64,000 nt of DNA from JASLCR01 sp036405235. GTDB lineage: Bacteria > Patescibacteriota > Saccharimonadia > Saccharimonadales > Saccharimonadaceae. The position numbers were made by a program, and so were the translations under genes. Under the pieces are notes generated by a model. That model was not told the origin of the DNA. It searched no databases and saw nothing but the letters and a program-made list of their open reading frames with translations. Shown in pieces: positions 1 through 7,624 of this stretch; the stretch's first letter is position 1; each line of letters begins with the position of its first letter. The stretch is from the NCBI GenBank assembly GCA_036405235.1, contig DASWYA010000001.1, positions 248,001 through 312,000 on the forward strand. Direction: 5' to 3'.

Positions 1-317
1 ACGTTAGACACAGGTTTCTTCTTTATTAGCGTTAATACGTCACGAGCTAGCAAAGGTAGCCCAACGGCAAGCACTAGATAAATAAGCGGGTTACGGTGCC
101 ACGCTCCAGTTGGGTTAAGGTGTAATAGTAGCCAATACGCTCGAGTAAGACCAATCGAGGGAGATGGTATATCGAGTCGCTGCCAGATGGAAAGCTCCGA
201 CAACCAATCGTATGGTACTAAGAATACTCCAATAGTGATTATGGCGAAAAAGCACAATCGGCCGCCAGGAGTCTGGAGACCGATTGCGTGAAGTGTGCGT
301 TGTAAAATCTTTCGCAC
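1..317 (-). CDS. DUF2752-family membrane protein (3' part beyond window)
   Basis: I translated this frame by hand; it stays open from a GTG at 317 to the window edge, giving about 105 residues. It has a hydrophobic segment near residues 23-35, then SPSIGLTRAYWLL and NPTGAWHRNPLIYLV. That layout matches DUF2752 (CPxCGLTRA followed by a short loop and RxNPL), but the family cysteines are Ser and Ile here. Function is unknown; such proteins often sit beside TM2 proteins, as here. The GTG overlaps the TAG stop of the upstream TM2 gene by one base (TAGTG), which suggests translational coupling. The family call is from the motif only. Confidence 0.65.
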   Translation of the reverse strand, partial: MRKILQRTLHAIGLQTPGGRLCFFAIITIGVFLVPYDWLSELSIWQRLDIPSPSIGLTRAYWLLLHLNPTGAWHRNPLIYLVLAVGLPLLARDVLTLIKKKPVSN

Positions 318-757
318 TAGAGCGGCTGATTGCTGAAGCTGTTGAGCGCAAACAGACCAAGAGCATTCATGATGATGCTACTTACGATACCGAGTGCAAA
401 GAGTACGCCAACGATTGTCCAAGCAAGCTTTTTATCTTTCTCGAAGCCTGCAAGGTGATTCCCTTGGGCGTCCTTTAGGTTGTTGGTAAGAACCAGGATT
501 AAATCGATAAGATACCAGATGCCGCATCCACCAAATGTGATGAGCTTCAAGACACCAAGACCAATGTAACCTAGGTAAAATCGGTCGACGCCAAGTCCAC
601 CGAGAAAGTAGCTGAGCATAGATGCGACGAGGTACGACTTTTCGCCTGTCTGAGGCTGCGGTGCTACTGGTGCTGGTTGAATTGGTGCTGGAGCCGGTGT
701 GGGTGCAGACATTGGCTGCATGTCGGGCTGTTGGTTTTGTACTGGTTGGTTATCCAT
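317..757 (-). CDS. TM2 domain protein with Pro/Gln-rich N terminus
   Basis: This 146-residue protein starts with about 38 residues rich in Pro, Gln and Ala, followed by a TM2 domain: a first helix ending LGGLGVDRFYLG, a short turn and a second helix around GIWYLIDLILVL. A further hydrophobic segment lies near the C terminus. TM2 proteins are small integral membrane proteins without an agreed function. An AAGGAG Shine-Dalgarno sits 6 nt before the ATG. It is followed by the overlapping DUF2752 gene and preceded by a second TM2 gene. Confidence 0.85.
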   Translation of the reverse strand: MDNQPVQNQQPDMQPMSAPTPAPAPIQPAPVAPQPQTGEKSYLVASMLSYFLGGLGVDRFYLGYIGLGVLKLITFGGCGIWYLIDLILVLTNNLKDAQGNHLAGFEKDKKLAWTIVGVLFALGIVSSIIMNALGLFALNSFSNQPL

Positions 758-811
758 GTGAAACTCCTTATGTTTACTGCCCGTTACTATAGCAAACTGG
801 CTTATTTCTGC

Positions 812-1222
812 CTAGCCCTCGACTGAGGGATTGTAGTCTTCTAGTTGCTTTTGCTCATGTTGATACAGTTCATGGTAGAGGTCGGTCTGGCGGATAAATT
901 GGTCAATCATGATACCCGTATAGACGGCTGCAATAATTAGACCAATGATTTGTATGGAGACATACACGGCAGCGATAGTACCGGCAGTCTGGCGATGTTG
1001 TTTAACGTCTTTGATCTTATGACCTTCGGCATCTTTCATTTGATCAGTTAGGATGAGTACGATGTCAATCACGTACCATACGCCAAAACCGCCAACTGTT
1101 AGAAGCTTAGCAATGCCTGTACCGACTTTTCCAAGGTAGAATCTATCGACGCCGAGTGAGCCAAGCAATAGGCTAAAAAGGAATGTTGGCATGAATTCTT
1201 TTTGTTGTGAGTGCTGTGTCAT
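812..1222 (-). CDS. TM2 domain protein
   Basis: This 136-residue protein has the TM2 signature (LLGSLGVDRFYLGKVGTG, then VWYVIDIVLIL) directly at the N terminus, without the proline-rich leader of its neighbour. A third membrane segment spans roughly residues 80-100, followed by a charged tail. It reads as a paralogue of the next gene. The start lies just after the rplK terminator and has no clear Shine-Dalgarno; a TATGCT box 11 nt upstream could give a very short leader. Confidence 0.85.
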   Translation of the reverse strand: MTQHSQQKEFMPTFLFSLLLGSLGVDRFYLGKVGTGIAKLLTVGGFGVWYVIDIVLILTDQMKDAEGHKIKDVKQHRQTAGTIAAVYVSIQIIGLIIAAVYTGIMIDQFIRQTDLYHELYQHEQKQLEDYNPSVEG

Positions 1223-1240
1223 GTCGGTAGTCTAGCATAT

Positions 1241-1277
1241 AAAAATACCCCAAGCAATTACTACTCAGGGTATTTTA
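1241..1277 (-). terminator. Rho-independent terminator after rplK
   Basis: The arms AAAATACCC (1242-1250) and GGGTATTTT (1268-1276) form a 9-bp stem, followed on the minus strand by a T-rich run. It lies 14 nt past the rplK stop. Confidence 0.75.
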
Positions 1278-1290
1278 AGAAAGGTGCTAT

Positions 1291-1716
1291 TTAGTCGACT
1301 ACTTCGACGCCCATTGAACGAGCGGTACCAGCAATAACCTTCACTGCTCCGTCGAGGTCAATAGCGTTGAGATGGTCGCGCTTCGTTTCAGCAATCTCTT
1401 CGAGCTGCTTGCGAGTGATCTTACCTACCTTTTCAGAGTGTGGCTTGCCGCTTCCCTTTTTGATACCGATCTTGTCGCGAATTGCGTCGTCAACTGGCTG
1501 TCCGAGAGACTTCCATGTGAATGTACGATCTTCAAAGACCTGGATGTGAACGATAACGTCCTTGCCCATGTCGCCCTTGGTTGCGTCGTTGAATGGATTG
1601 ATGAAATCCATCATATTGAGACCCCATTGACCGAGGGTGCTACCTACTGGAGGACCTGCTGTTGCACGACCAGCTGGAATGCGAAGTTTGAGATTTCCTA
1701 TAATTTTCTTTGCCAT
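1291..1716 (-). CDS. rplK: Ribosomal protein L11
   Basis: L11 of the large subunit, which forms the GTPase-associated centre stalk base with 23S rRNA and contacts EF-G and EF-Tu. The 141-residue length is normal. The N-terminal domain has the expected PAGRATAGPPVGSTLGQWGL and the C-terminal rRNA-binding domain ends in GTARSMGVEV. The middle (around FTWKSLGQPVDDAI) diverges from the usual sequence. An AAGGAAA Shine-Dalgarno precedes the ATG. No rplA follows it, unlike the usual rplK-rplA pair. Confidence 0.97.
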   Translation of the reverse strand: MAKKIIGNLKLRIPAGRATAGPPVGSTLGQWGLNMMDFINPFNDATKGDMGKDVIVHIQVFEDRTFTWKSLGQPVDDAIRDKIGIKKGSGKPHSEKVGKITRKQLEEIAETKRDHLNAIDLDGAVKVIAGTARSMGVEVVD

Positions 1717-1777
1717 GTGTTTCCTTGTAAGTTTACTGCTAAATTGTTGAAGCGATTTTGCAGTGCGTAACGTAGTT

Positions 1778-1806
1778 ATTATATCAGGTTTATAGCTCTA
1801 TTCCAA
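1778..1806 (-). promoter_or_regulatory. Promoter of rplK
   Basis: TTGGAA (1801-1806) and TATAAT (1778-1783) are spaced by 17 nt. The box overlaps the stop of the upstream small gene, so rplK can be transcribed apart from nusG. Confidence 0.65.
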
Positions 1807-2064
1807 GCCCTTGTCGCGTCCAAGCTGCTTGGCTTGAAGTACCATAGATAAGTCTGCTCGCAATGACTGCTGGTTAGCAAGTGCCGTATCTAGTTTTTCG
1901 CGCAGGTCTTGGACTTCAACTTGCTGTTCTTTTAGCTTTTCGTCGAGTTCTGTCTGTAAATCGGCAAGCCCCTGTTCACCGAGCCGTCCCAATAGAATTT
2001 CCGGAGTTTCCATGCTTGGACGATCAAACAGATCGAATAGGTTTGACTCCCCTTCTCGTGACAT
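1798..2064 (-). CDS. Small coiled-coil protein between nusG and rplK
   Basis: I do not recognise this 88-residue protein. The frame is open further upstream, but the ATG at 2064 (MSREGESNLFDLF) begins 5 nt after the nusG stop and avoids overlap. After about 35 residues with several acidic and proline positions, it becomes a heptad-like Leu/Gln/Glu/Lys-rich region (LQTELDEKLKEQQ, then DLREKLDTALANQ), most likely a coiled coil. It has no cysteine and no membrane segment. Its place in the secE-nusG-rplK unit suggests a role in gene expression, but nothing more specific can be said. Confidence 0.7.
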   Translation of the reverse strand: MSREGESNLFDLFDRPSMETPEILLGRLGEQGLADLQTELDEKLKEQQVEVQDLREKLDTALANQQSLRADLSMVLQAKQLGRDKGLE

Positions 2065-2068
2065 GTAC

Positions 2069-2614
2069 TTAAACCTTCTTGACCTGCAAAGCGTCGAGCT
2101 CAACAGGCGTGTCACGCCCGAACATGCTCACCATAACCTTGAGCTTGCCCTTGGCTGCGTCAATCTCTGAAATAGAACCGTCAAAGCCTTTAAACGGACC
2201 ATCTGTAATTGACACTACTTCGCCCTCGGAGAAGTCGATTTGATGCTTAGGATCTTCTACGCCCATACGCTTCTTGATCTTGCTGATTTCACTGTCTGAT
2301 ACAGGTGTTGGCTCTGTACCGCTGCCAACAAAGCCAGTGACGCCAGGTGTGTTGCGTACGATATACCAAGTTTCGTCGGTAAGTTTCATCTCGACAAGAA
2401 CATAGCCTTGGAAAATTTTAGCTTCAATAACTTTGCGCTTACCGTTTTTAATCTGGATTTGTTTTTCTTTTGGCACCATGACGTCGAAAATTTTGTCAGC
2501 CATGTCGACGGCATTGATACGTTGGCGTATACTATCGGCGACTTTTTCTTCGTAGCCGCTGTACGTATGGATAGCGTACCACTGCCTAGTTGAATCGTAA
2601 CGGTTTTTACTCAC
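2069..2614 (-). CDS. nusG: Transcription elongation/antitermination factor NusG
   Basis: NusG binds RNA polymerase and couples it to Rho and the ribosome. The 181 residues show the NGN domain (WYAIHTYSGYEEKVADSI near the start; QGYVLVEMKLTDETWYIVRN; TPGVTGFVG) and a C-terminal KOW motif (EGEVVSITDGPFKGFDG). The start is GTG at 2614, with AAGGAG 9 nt upstream. It lies downstream of secE with a 13-nt gap, the classical order. Confidence 0.97.
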   Translation of the reverse strand: MSKNRYDSTRQWYAIHTYSGYEEKVADSIRQRINAVDMADKIFDVMVPKEKQIQIKNGKRKVIEAKIFQGYVLVEMKLTDETWYIVRNTPGVTGFVGSGTEPTPVSDSEISKIKKRMGVEDPKHQIDFSEGEVVSITDGPFKGFDGSISEIDAAKGKLKVMVSMFGRDTPVELDALQVKKV

Positions 2615-2627
2615 TTTGTCGTTCTCC

Positions 2628-2933
2628 TTATTTCAGTATGAATTCGAATAAATATTTAAAGCCAGCATCTAGTAGAAGGATAAAGACTACAAAGAAAGCG
2701 CTGAATGCCAAGACCGCACCTGTGAGTCCCCAGGTTGCTCGTCTAGTTGGCCAATGAACTTGTCGCAGCTCTTTCCAGGCTCCTACGAAGTAGCCGACTA
2801 TGCCGCCACGCTCCTCAACCTTTGGTTTTTTTGCTGCTTTTGGTGCCTTTGATTTCTTTGGCGCAGCTTTCCCTTTATTGTCACTTGCGGAAATGCGCGT
2901 GACAGTGTTGTTGCTCTTGTCGCTCTTTGCCAC
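2628..2933 (-). CDS. secE: Preprotein translocase subunit SecE
   Basis: SecE clamps SecY in the translocon. The protein has 101 residues: a long Lys/Ala-rich cytoplasmic N terminus (about 45 residues), then the conserved amphipathic segment GAWKELRQVHWPTRRAT and a single membrane helix to the C terminus, which is the minimal one-helix SecE form. The start is GTG at 2933 with GGAGG about 12 nt upstream, which is rather far. It opens the secE-nusG unit. Confidence 0.95.
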   Translation of the reverse strand: MAKSDKSNNTVTRISASDNKGKAAPKKSKAPKAAKKPKVEERGGIVGYFVGAWKELRQVHWPTRRATWGLTGAVLAFSAFFVVFILLLDAGFKYLFEFILK

Positions 2934-2954
2934 TGCTCTAGTATCCTCCCAACT

Positions 2955-2982
2955 AAAATAGTCTGCTGCTGCAGACTGTCAA
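2955..2982 (-). promoter_or_regulatory. secE-nusG promoter with palindromic spacer
   Basis: A perfect -35 TTGACA (2977-2982) and a -10 TATTTT (2955-2960) are separated by 16 nt. The spacer is itself the inverted repeat GTCTGC-N4-GCAGAC (2961-2976). A second inverted repeat, AAGTAT-N4-ATACTT (2981-2996), abuts the -35 upstream. Both could be operators; the regulator is unknown. Confidence 0.65.
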
Positions 2983-3012
2983 GTATCACTATACTTCAGG
3001 GGGGGTAAATAA

Positions 3013-4653
3013 TCAAGCTTTTACTTTGGCAATCTTTATGTCTTGGCGTGCTGGTAACTCGAAGCTAAATGTCGATCCATGGTTGAGTCTACTCTTGACG
3101 TTGATAACTGTGCCGAGTTTTTTAGCAAGTTTGACTGCAACATACAAGCCAAGGCCTGTACCTCCTGTTTCTCTGGTACGGTAGTCTTCTGAGCGGTAAA
3201 ATTTCTGGAAGATCTTTGCCTGGTCTGATTTTGAGATGCCTATACCTGTGTCTGCTACCGAGAAAGTGATAATATCCTTGTCGCGGGTGATTGTGAGCTC
3301 GATAGATCCGCTTTTTGTGTACTTTATTGAATTTGTAATGAAATTTTGCAGGAGTTCTTGGAGATAGAGTCGACTTGTGTCTACATAGCCAAGCTTTCCG
3401 TGAGCATTGAGATTAAAATGAAGTCTCTTTTCTTTTGCTTGAGGAGCGTATTCATCATATAAACTGTGAGCTAACTCTTGAATGTCGATTACCTCAGTTT
3501 CGTCGGCGACTCCTCGCTCTGCGCGACTAAGGGTACTCAGATCGTTTACCATTTTCGATAGGAAAATAATCTGGTCATGCGCAAGTTTGAGAGTGTCCTT
3601 TACCGCTTCCTTTTTGCTACTGTCCTTTTCGAAAATGAGCCTAGCATTGTCGATAGCACCTTCTGTGATTGCAATCGGCGTGCGAAGCTCATGGCTCACT
3701 ACGCTGATAAATTCGTCACGCTCTTCCTCGAGACTCTTGGCTTTTGTAACATCACGAAGTATGAGCATGTAGTCGGGTGCTTCATCCTTTGTTGTATTGC
3801 CGCCTCGAATTGGGGCATACGTGAGTTCTAGCCTTAAGAATTCCTCATCAAGCTTAATCTGATAGGCATCGGTGAGTGTCACGCTCTTTGATTCGTGGAG
3901 TAGCTTCTTTAGTGAGACTGGTTTTTCATCCTTGTCGTATAATTGCACGATTGAATCAATATGACGGTTTTCTGGCAAGGAGTTGATGTCTAGTAAGTTG
4001 AAAAAAGCAGCGTTATATATCTGCACTGTGCCGGAATGGTCAACGCCGAGAATGGCATCGGTAAGATTATTTATGAGAGTTAGAGTGCGGTCGCGTTGGG
4101 CTTGCTCTTTATGGTGACTTTTTTCTACTTCTGCTGTTTCTTGCTCTTTGCGGTTATTGATGACGACAGCAATCAGCGCAGCAAACACAGATGTAATCAT
4201 CGTCAAGGTGAAACCTAGTATTGCCTCTGTAGGTATGCTAAAGACAAACCATGCCGATATGAAGGTATAGACTAGCCCTGATAGGCTAAGAAAAAAGCCT
4301 TTCCACTTGAAGTAAATATGACTAACGAGCATCAGGATGGCCCATGAGACAAGGAACGGTGAACTGAGTCCAGCGATGAGCATGACGTAAGCGTACGCAA
4401 TAACATGATAAAGAGTGATGCGAACAGCAAGCGCTCCATATGTTTTTGCTTGAAACGCGTACTGGTAGATACTGAGTACAACTAAGCTGCCGATTACAAA
4501 GAAGTATCCAGTTGGAGTAAATGCGGGCGAAGCAGTTACGAGGCCGGCTAAGATGAGCGCACCATAGATCGCAAGAAAGAAAGGCAAAAATAGCCCTACA
4601 TTTTGGAGCATGTACAGAATCTTTAGATCAAACTTGTCCCCACCACCGGCCAT
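3013..4653 (-). CDS. Membrane sensor histidine kinase
   Basis: A 546-residue sensor kinase. About six membrane segments fill residues 11-165, followed by a short coil, a PAS domain (about 190-303, DAILGVDHSGTVQIYNAAF), the HisKA dimerisation domain with the phospho-acceptor His321 (SHELRTP), and a HATPase domain with an N box around QNFITNSIKYT, DTGIGIS, and the G2 box GGTGLGLYVA near the end. There is no extracellular sensor domain, so the signal may be sensed in the membrane. No response regulator lies nearby, so it is an orphan. A TATACT box lies 10 nt before the ATG, giving a leader of only a few bases. Confidence 0.95.
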   Translation of the reverse strand: MAGGGDKFDLKILYMLQNVGLFLPFFLAIYGALILAGLVTASPAFTPTGYFFVIGSLVVLSIYQYAFQAKTYGALAVRITLYHVIAYAYVMLIAGLSSPFLVSWAILMLVSHIYFKWKGFFLSLSGLVYTFISAWFVFSIPTEAILGFTLTMITSVFAALIAVVINNRKEQETAEVEKSHHKEQAQRDRTLTLINNLTDAILGVDHSGTVQIYNAAFFNLLDINSLPENRHIDSIVQLYDKDEKPVSLKKLLHESKSVTLTDAYQIKLDEEFLRLELTYAPIRGGNTTKDEAPDYMLILRDVTKAKSLEEERDEFISVVSHELRTPIAITEGAIDNARLIFEKDSSKKEAVKDTLKLAHDQIIFLSKMVNDLSTLSRAERGVADETEVIDIQELAHSLYDEYAPQAKEKRLHFNLNAHGKLGYVDTSRLYLQELLQNFITNSIKYTKSGSIELTITRDKDIITFSVADTGIGISKSDQAKIFQKFYRSEDYRTRETGGTGLGLYVAVKLAKKLGTVINVKSRLNHGSTFSFELPARQDIKIAKVKA

Positions 4654-4674
4654 AATGATGTTTAGTATAGCGTA

Positions 4675-5361
4675 TTATGAGATTGTTGGCGAGTATTTCT
4701 TTAGTGTTTGGCGATGCGCCTTGAAGTCGGGCACAATCTGTGCGACGAGCTTCCAGAATCTCTGACTATGGTTCATCTCTATCGTGTGGCAAAGTTCATG
4801 GATCAGTACATAGTCTATTAGTTCAAAGGGTAGCGTCATAAGTGCGATGTTCAGACTGATAGTGCCTTGACTGCTGCAGCTTCCCCATCGGCTGCTGGCG
4901 TGCGAGAAACGTACTTGCTCGTAGTGAAAGTCGTGCTTTTCTGCTAGGAACGCAAGTCGCTTCGGAAGATAGCTTTTAGCTTCTTTTCTCAGTGCTTTTA
5001 TGACTACATCTTTGATGATCGATTGTGCTGATTTTGAGGATACATCGCTATCTGGTGCAGTAGTCTCAATCACTTGACCGCTTAGCTTCGCTGTAATCTT
5101 AGCTCCGTGCGTGACATGTATTGAGTGGCTCTTGCCGATCTGCATGCCGTGATAAAAGGCGCTGTCTTCAAGTGGTGTTAATAGGTTGCGTATTGAGTCT
5201 CGAGAAGATGTAATGAGGCGCTTGGCGAGAAATATTGGGGCGTACGGAGGCATACTGACGCGCAGGGTGCCATTTGGTGCGACGCTAAGCTTGACACTGC
5301 GAGCTTTGGCGGAGCGTCGAACTGTCACTTCACCAAATTCGTTGTCATGGAACGAGGGCAT
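4675..5361 (-). CDS. YgjP-like (DUF45) metal-dependent hydrolase
   Basis: A 228-residue protein of the YgjP/DUF45 zinc-peptidase-like family. The core SSRWGSCSS (about 156-164) and the metal motif HELCH (188-192), followed by MNHSQRFW, are the family hallmarks. The two His of HExxH and the downstream His bind the metal, and the Glu is the catalytic residue. The physiological substrate of the family is not established. It starts 1 nt after the stop of the P-loop gene upstream, so translation is probably coupled. Confidence 0.85.
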   Translation of the reverse strand: MPSFHDNEFGEVTVRRSAKARSVKLSVAPNGTLRVSMPPYAPIFLAKRLITSSRDSIRNLLTPLEDSAFYHGMQIGKSHSIHVTHGAKITAKLSGQVIETTAPDSDVSSKSAQSIIKDVVIKALRKEAKSYLPKRLAFLAEKHDFHYEQVRFSHASSRWGSCSSQGTISLNIALMTLPFELIDYVLIHELCHTIEMNHSQRFWKLVAQIVPDFKAHRQTLKKYSPTIS

Positions 5362-5362
5362 A

Positions 5363-5911
5363 TTATTGAATAGCTATTGATCCAGGCCGTGTTGGACGCT
5401 GCTTATGTGATGAGATGTCGCTTCTTGGCGCTGAAAGCCTTTTTAGGACAACTTTTGCTTGAGTTGCGTAGGTATGTTTACCACTAATTACGAGAGGCTT
5501 CTCTTGGGCATGTGGCGGACTGAACTTGCGGATTGAGGCATCTACCTCTGCAGGATCTTGCTTGTCTCGCACGAGACGTGCCCGAGCTGTATCTTGGTCG
5601 GTCTGCACCCAGATGAGGAGTGGTGTATAGCCCTGCTCTTGAAGGTGTTTTGCAAACTCTGCACGTTCCGCTCGCGTGCCTCCGGTAGTTTCAATGACGA
5701 TTGACTGCTTTGTCTTGAGGATTTCGTCTATAAAGTGTTTTGTCAGCTTTGATGCGTTCTCGTTGTCGCTTGTATGCTGAGATATGACGCTTGCTTCAAC
5801 AAACGGTGCACTGAATGTTTCTGAGAATTTTTTAGCAAAGAAGGTTTTGCCACTGCCAGGGATGCCGACCATTATGAGGGCATGAGGTTTAGAAAGGCTA
5901 AGTGATTTCAT
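5363..5911 (-). CDS. Small P-loop ATPase/kinase (zeta-toxin/AAA_33 type)
   Basis: A 182-residue nucleotide-binding protein with Walker A VGIPGSGKTFFAKKF near the N terminus, an IVIETTGGT segment (Walker B-like) and a lid-like RARLVRDKQDP stretch. This is the layout of AAA_33/zeta-toxin-like kinases that phosphorylate small substrates or polynucleotide ends. No antitoxin gene is adjacent, so a toxin role is not supported. The frame is open to an ATG at 5950, but a TATACT box ends 7 nt before the ATG at 5911, which fits a leaderless start there. Confidence 0.75.
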   Translation of the reverse strand: MKSLSLSKPHALIMVGIPGSGKTFFAKKFSETFSAPFVEASVISQHTSDNENASKLTKHFIDEILKTKQSIVIETTGGTRAERAEFAKHLQEQGYTPLLIWVQTDQDTARARLVRDKQDPAEVDASIRKFSPPHAQEKPLVISGKHTYATQAKVVLKRLSAPRSDISSHKQRPTRPGSIAIQ

Positions 5912-5918
5912 ATAGACA

Positions 5919-5924
5919 AGTATA
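5919..5924 (-). promoter_or_regulatory. -10 box for a leaderless transcript (P-loop ATPase)
   Basis: TATACT lies 7 nt upstream of the ATG at 5911. There is no Shine-Dalgarno and only a weak -35. Confidence 0.5.
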
Positions 5925-5955
5925 TCAAAAAGTGCTCTGGAGAGCGACATCTACC

Positions 5956-6615
5956 CTATGATACTGAGTCGCTTCCAAGCTCAAGAAGTGTCTCGATTAA
6001 CTCTTGTCGTGATAGCTGTCCGGTCTCGATAGCGTCATGCTGAGCGATAAAATACCCTTGGATCAGCTGTTTCATATAGAGAGCGTCTTTGCGCCAAAAA
6101 TAGTTTATCTCAAAGTGGTCCGTTGAATTCATTACACGTGATGATATAGTCAATGAGCCGAATAACGGTCCTACGCTACAAGCGACATTTAGGATGTCTT
6201 CTATTCGGATGCTGATGACTTGTGCTGACCAGAAAAAAGTGCGCTTATGGATCGTTATTTTTGTGCGATCAACGGTTATGGTGTCGGGGAAAAGGTTGAC
6301 GGGTAAAATGACCGTTCGTACACTTGCCAGCACTTCGTGGGATCTTCGGACTAGAGAGCGAATATCACTTCTTTCGTCGGTTTTTTGCTTAAGGCGCTTT
6401 CCGAAAAGTATTGTGTCTGGATTGCTTGGGTTGAGTGTAGTGACATCCTTTTTCAGGAATTCCTTTGTGATGTCATATGTTCGGGTAGCTAATCCGCCCA
6501 TTTTTCGGCTTTGGCGTATGAGTAATTCGTAGGGATTTGACTTTACGGGCGATTCTTGCGGACTAGCAGGAGAATCGACTGAGATAGTCGGCGGCAATGA
6601 CTCTTCATCGTTCAT
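5956..6615 (-). CDS. Unknown cytoplasmic protein, possible PH-like domain
   Basis: A 219-residue protein I cannot name. The N-terminal 25 residues are Pro/Ser-rich and probably disordered. Residues about 95-190 form alternating beta-type segments (TVILPVNLFPDTITVDRTKI, then SAQVISIRIEDILNVAC) that resemble the pattern of bacterial PH-like domains; this is a weak resemblance. There is no signal peptide or membrane helix. It has a good GGAGGT Shine-Dalgarno and a TATAAT box at 6641-6646, so it probably heads a unit with the next two genes. Confidence 0.65.
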   Translation of the reverse strand: MNDEESLPPTISVDSPASPQESPVKSNPYELLIRQSRKMGGLATRTYDITKEFLKKDVTTLNPSNPDTILFGKRLKQKTDERSDIRSLVRRSHEVLASVRTVILPVNLFPDTITVDRTKITIHKRTFFWSAQVISIRIEDILNVACSVGPLFGSLTISSRVMNSTDHFEINYFWRKDALYMKQLIQGYFIAQHDAIETGQLSRQELIETLLELGSDSVS

Positions 6616-6640
6616 GGCGTACCTCCGTTAGGATATTTCT

Positions 6641-6646
6641 ATTATA
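6641..6646 (-). promoter_or_regulatory. -10 box of the 6615-4675 unit
   Basis: TATAAT on the minus strand, about 26 nt before the ATG at 6615, with GGAGGT (6621-6626) in between. The -35 is not clear. Confidence 0.45.
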
Positions 6647-6730
6647 TCAAAAAATGATAAATACAACTAGCTGGCGGATATTGCACTCTTTTCTCTTAAC
6701 CTCTCGCTGACTATCTAGCCCTAACAAAGC

Positions 6731-6770
6731 AAAAAGTCGACACTGTGTCGACTTCATACTGTGGCAGGGG
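6731..6770 (-). repeat. Left copy of tRNA-Trp 3' end plus terminator
   Basis: This 40-bp segment matches 7426-7465 at 34 of 40 positions. It holds the last bases of a tRNA-like end (CCCCTGCCA on the minus strand) and a hairpin AAGTCGACA-CAG-TGTCGACTT followed by five T. Beyond the 40 bp the tRNA sequence is mostly lost, although a stretch gaacctat is shared with the tRNA T-arm region. It acts as a terminator for the 6833-7375 gene and marks the far end of the interval next to tRNA-Trp. Confidence 0.75.
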
Positions 6771-6832
6771 CTTAAGGGTGATTATAGAACCTATTGTGTT
6801 ATAGCTTGTTTTTCGCCCAAACTATTAACAAG

Positions 6833-7375
6833 TTAGAGCTCCCGAATGCCTGATACATGCTTCTTGCCCAAGTCTTTCAAATGGGATGCTGCAGTGACAA
6901 TGGCAATTCCTGACGCTAAGGCGCCCGTAATATGGGTAGCTTTGCGATTCCCGGAGCTTGCAGCTAAAGCAAAGGTTGCTGTCGCAAGATTTGTCGCCTT
7001 TTGGTTTAATCTGCCTTTTGTGACTTCGCCCGCGATAGCAAGATGTGCGCTATTAAGGACACCGACAAGCGCTGCACGCGTGGCTAGCACTCCGATGTAC
7101 GATCTTGATTCAGGATTCTTTTTCCATATTTCATACGACACCCGTGCGACAGACATATGGTCAACTACGCCATCCGCAACTCGTCGTACGGGCGTGTCCC
7201 TATCAAAACTACGTAGAATAGCTCCATCGGCGATGTCTGCAGCGATAAAGCCAATCATGCCAAGCCCTATAGGCTCATTATTACGGATCTTATCGGCCAT
7301 ATTCTCAGCTAATTGGTATCGTGCTGCGGTAAGAGCAAGGCCTGGGATTTCACTGATAAAGTTCGCATCACTCAT
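6833..7375 (-). CDS. Unknown protein with CDP-alcohol-transferase-like motif, flanked by tRNA repeats
   Basis: A 180-residue protein, Ala-rich with two or three weakly hydrophobic stretches. Residues near 47-75 read DIADGAILRSF and then PVRRVADGVVDH, which recalls DxxDGxxAR...GxxxDxxxD of CDP-alcohol phosphatidyltransferases, with the final part altered. A real transferase would have more membrane helices, so the link is tentative. No Shine-Dalgarno is visible. The gene sits exactly between two 40-bp direct repeats that carry the tRNA-Trp 3' end, so it may have been inserted there. A long antisense frame on the plus strand is a shadow. Confidence 0.6.
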   Translation of the reverse strand: MSDANFISEIPGLALTAARYQLAENMADKIRNNEPIGLGMIGFIAADIADGAILRSFDRDTPVRRVADGVVDHMSVARVSYEIWKKNPESRSYIGVLATRAALVGVLNSAHLAIAGEVTKGRLNQKATNLATATFALAASSGNRKATHITGALASGIAIVTAASHLKDLGKKHVSGIREL

Positions 7376-7425
7376 TAACTACATATCTTACGTAAAAACA
7401 TTAGCGATAGAAAGCATGAGCAAAC

Positions 7426-7450
7426 AAAAAGTCGACGTATTGTCGACTTC
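7426..7450 (-). terminator. Terminator of tRNA-Trp
   Basis: GTCGAC-AATAC-GTCGAC stem followed by five T on the minus strand, 6 nt beyond the tRNA. It is part of the right copy (7426-7465) of the direct repeat. Confidence 0.75.
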
Positions 7451-7456
7451 ATATTC

Positions 7457-7531
7457 TGGCAGGGGTACTAGGAATCGAACCTAGGTCGTCGGTTTTGGAG
7501 ACCGATATACTAACCGCTGTACTATACCCCT
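7457..7531 (-). tRNA. tRNA-Trp (CCA)
   Basis: A full cloverleaf: acceptor AGGGGTA/TACCCCT, anticodon arm TCGGT-CTCCAAA-ACCGA with anticodon CCA, T arm CTAGG-TTCGATT-CCTAG, and an encoded CCA end. A TACAAT box lies about 11 nt upstream. Confidence 0.95.
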
Positions 7532-7594
7532 TCGCAGTAATTCATTGTATCAAACGCCTCTTGAAATCGCTATATTTTTCGAATAAATCAATGG

Positions 7595-7624
7595 TTGACG
7601 AGAAGCATAAGCGCCTCTTATAAT
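7595..7624 (+). promoter_or_regulatory. Promoter of the alpha-glucan operon
   Basis: TTGACG (7595-7600) and TATAAT (7619-7624) with an 18-nt spacer. Transcription would begin near 7631, leaving a 60-nt leader that contains a short open frame (GTG at 7643 to a TGA overlapping the first ATG of the operon). Confidence 0.75.

Noticed and set aside
5363..5950. Toxin-antitoxin pair from the zeta-like P-loop gene
   Set aside because: No epsilon-like or other small antitoxin gene adjoins it; neighbours are a YgjP-like peptidase and an unknown protein.
6762..6830. Possible tmRNA or second tRNA ending in CCCCTGCCA
   Set aside because: No T arm, anticodon arm or 5' acceptor partner could be found, and the next 540 nt are coding; better explained as a decayed copy of the tRNA-Trp end.
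6846..7484. 212-residue plus-strand open frame
   Set aside because: It is antisense to the 6833-7375 gene and runs through the tRNA-Trp terminator into the tRNA; composition is that of a shadow frame.
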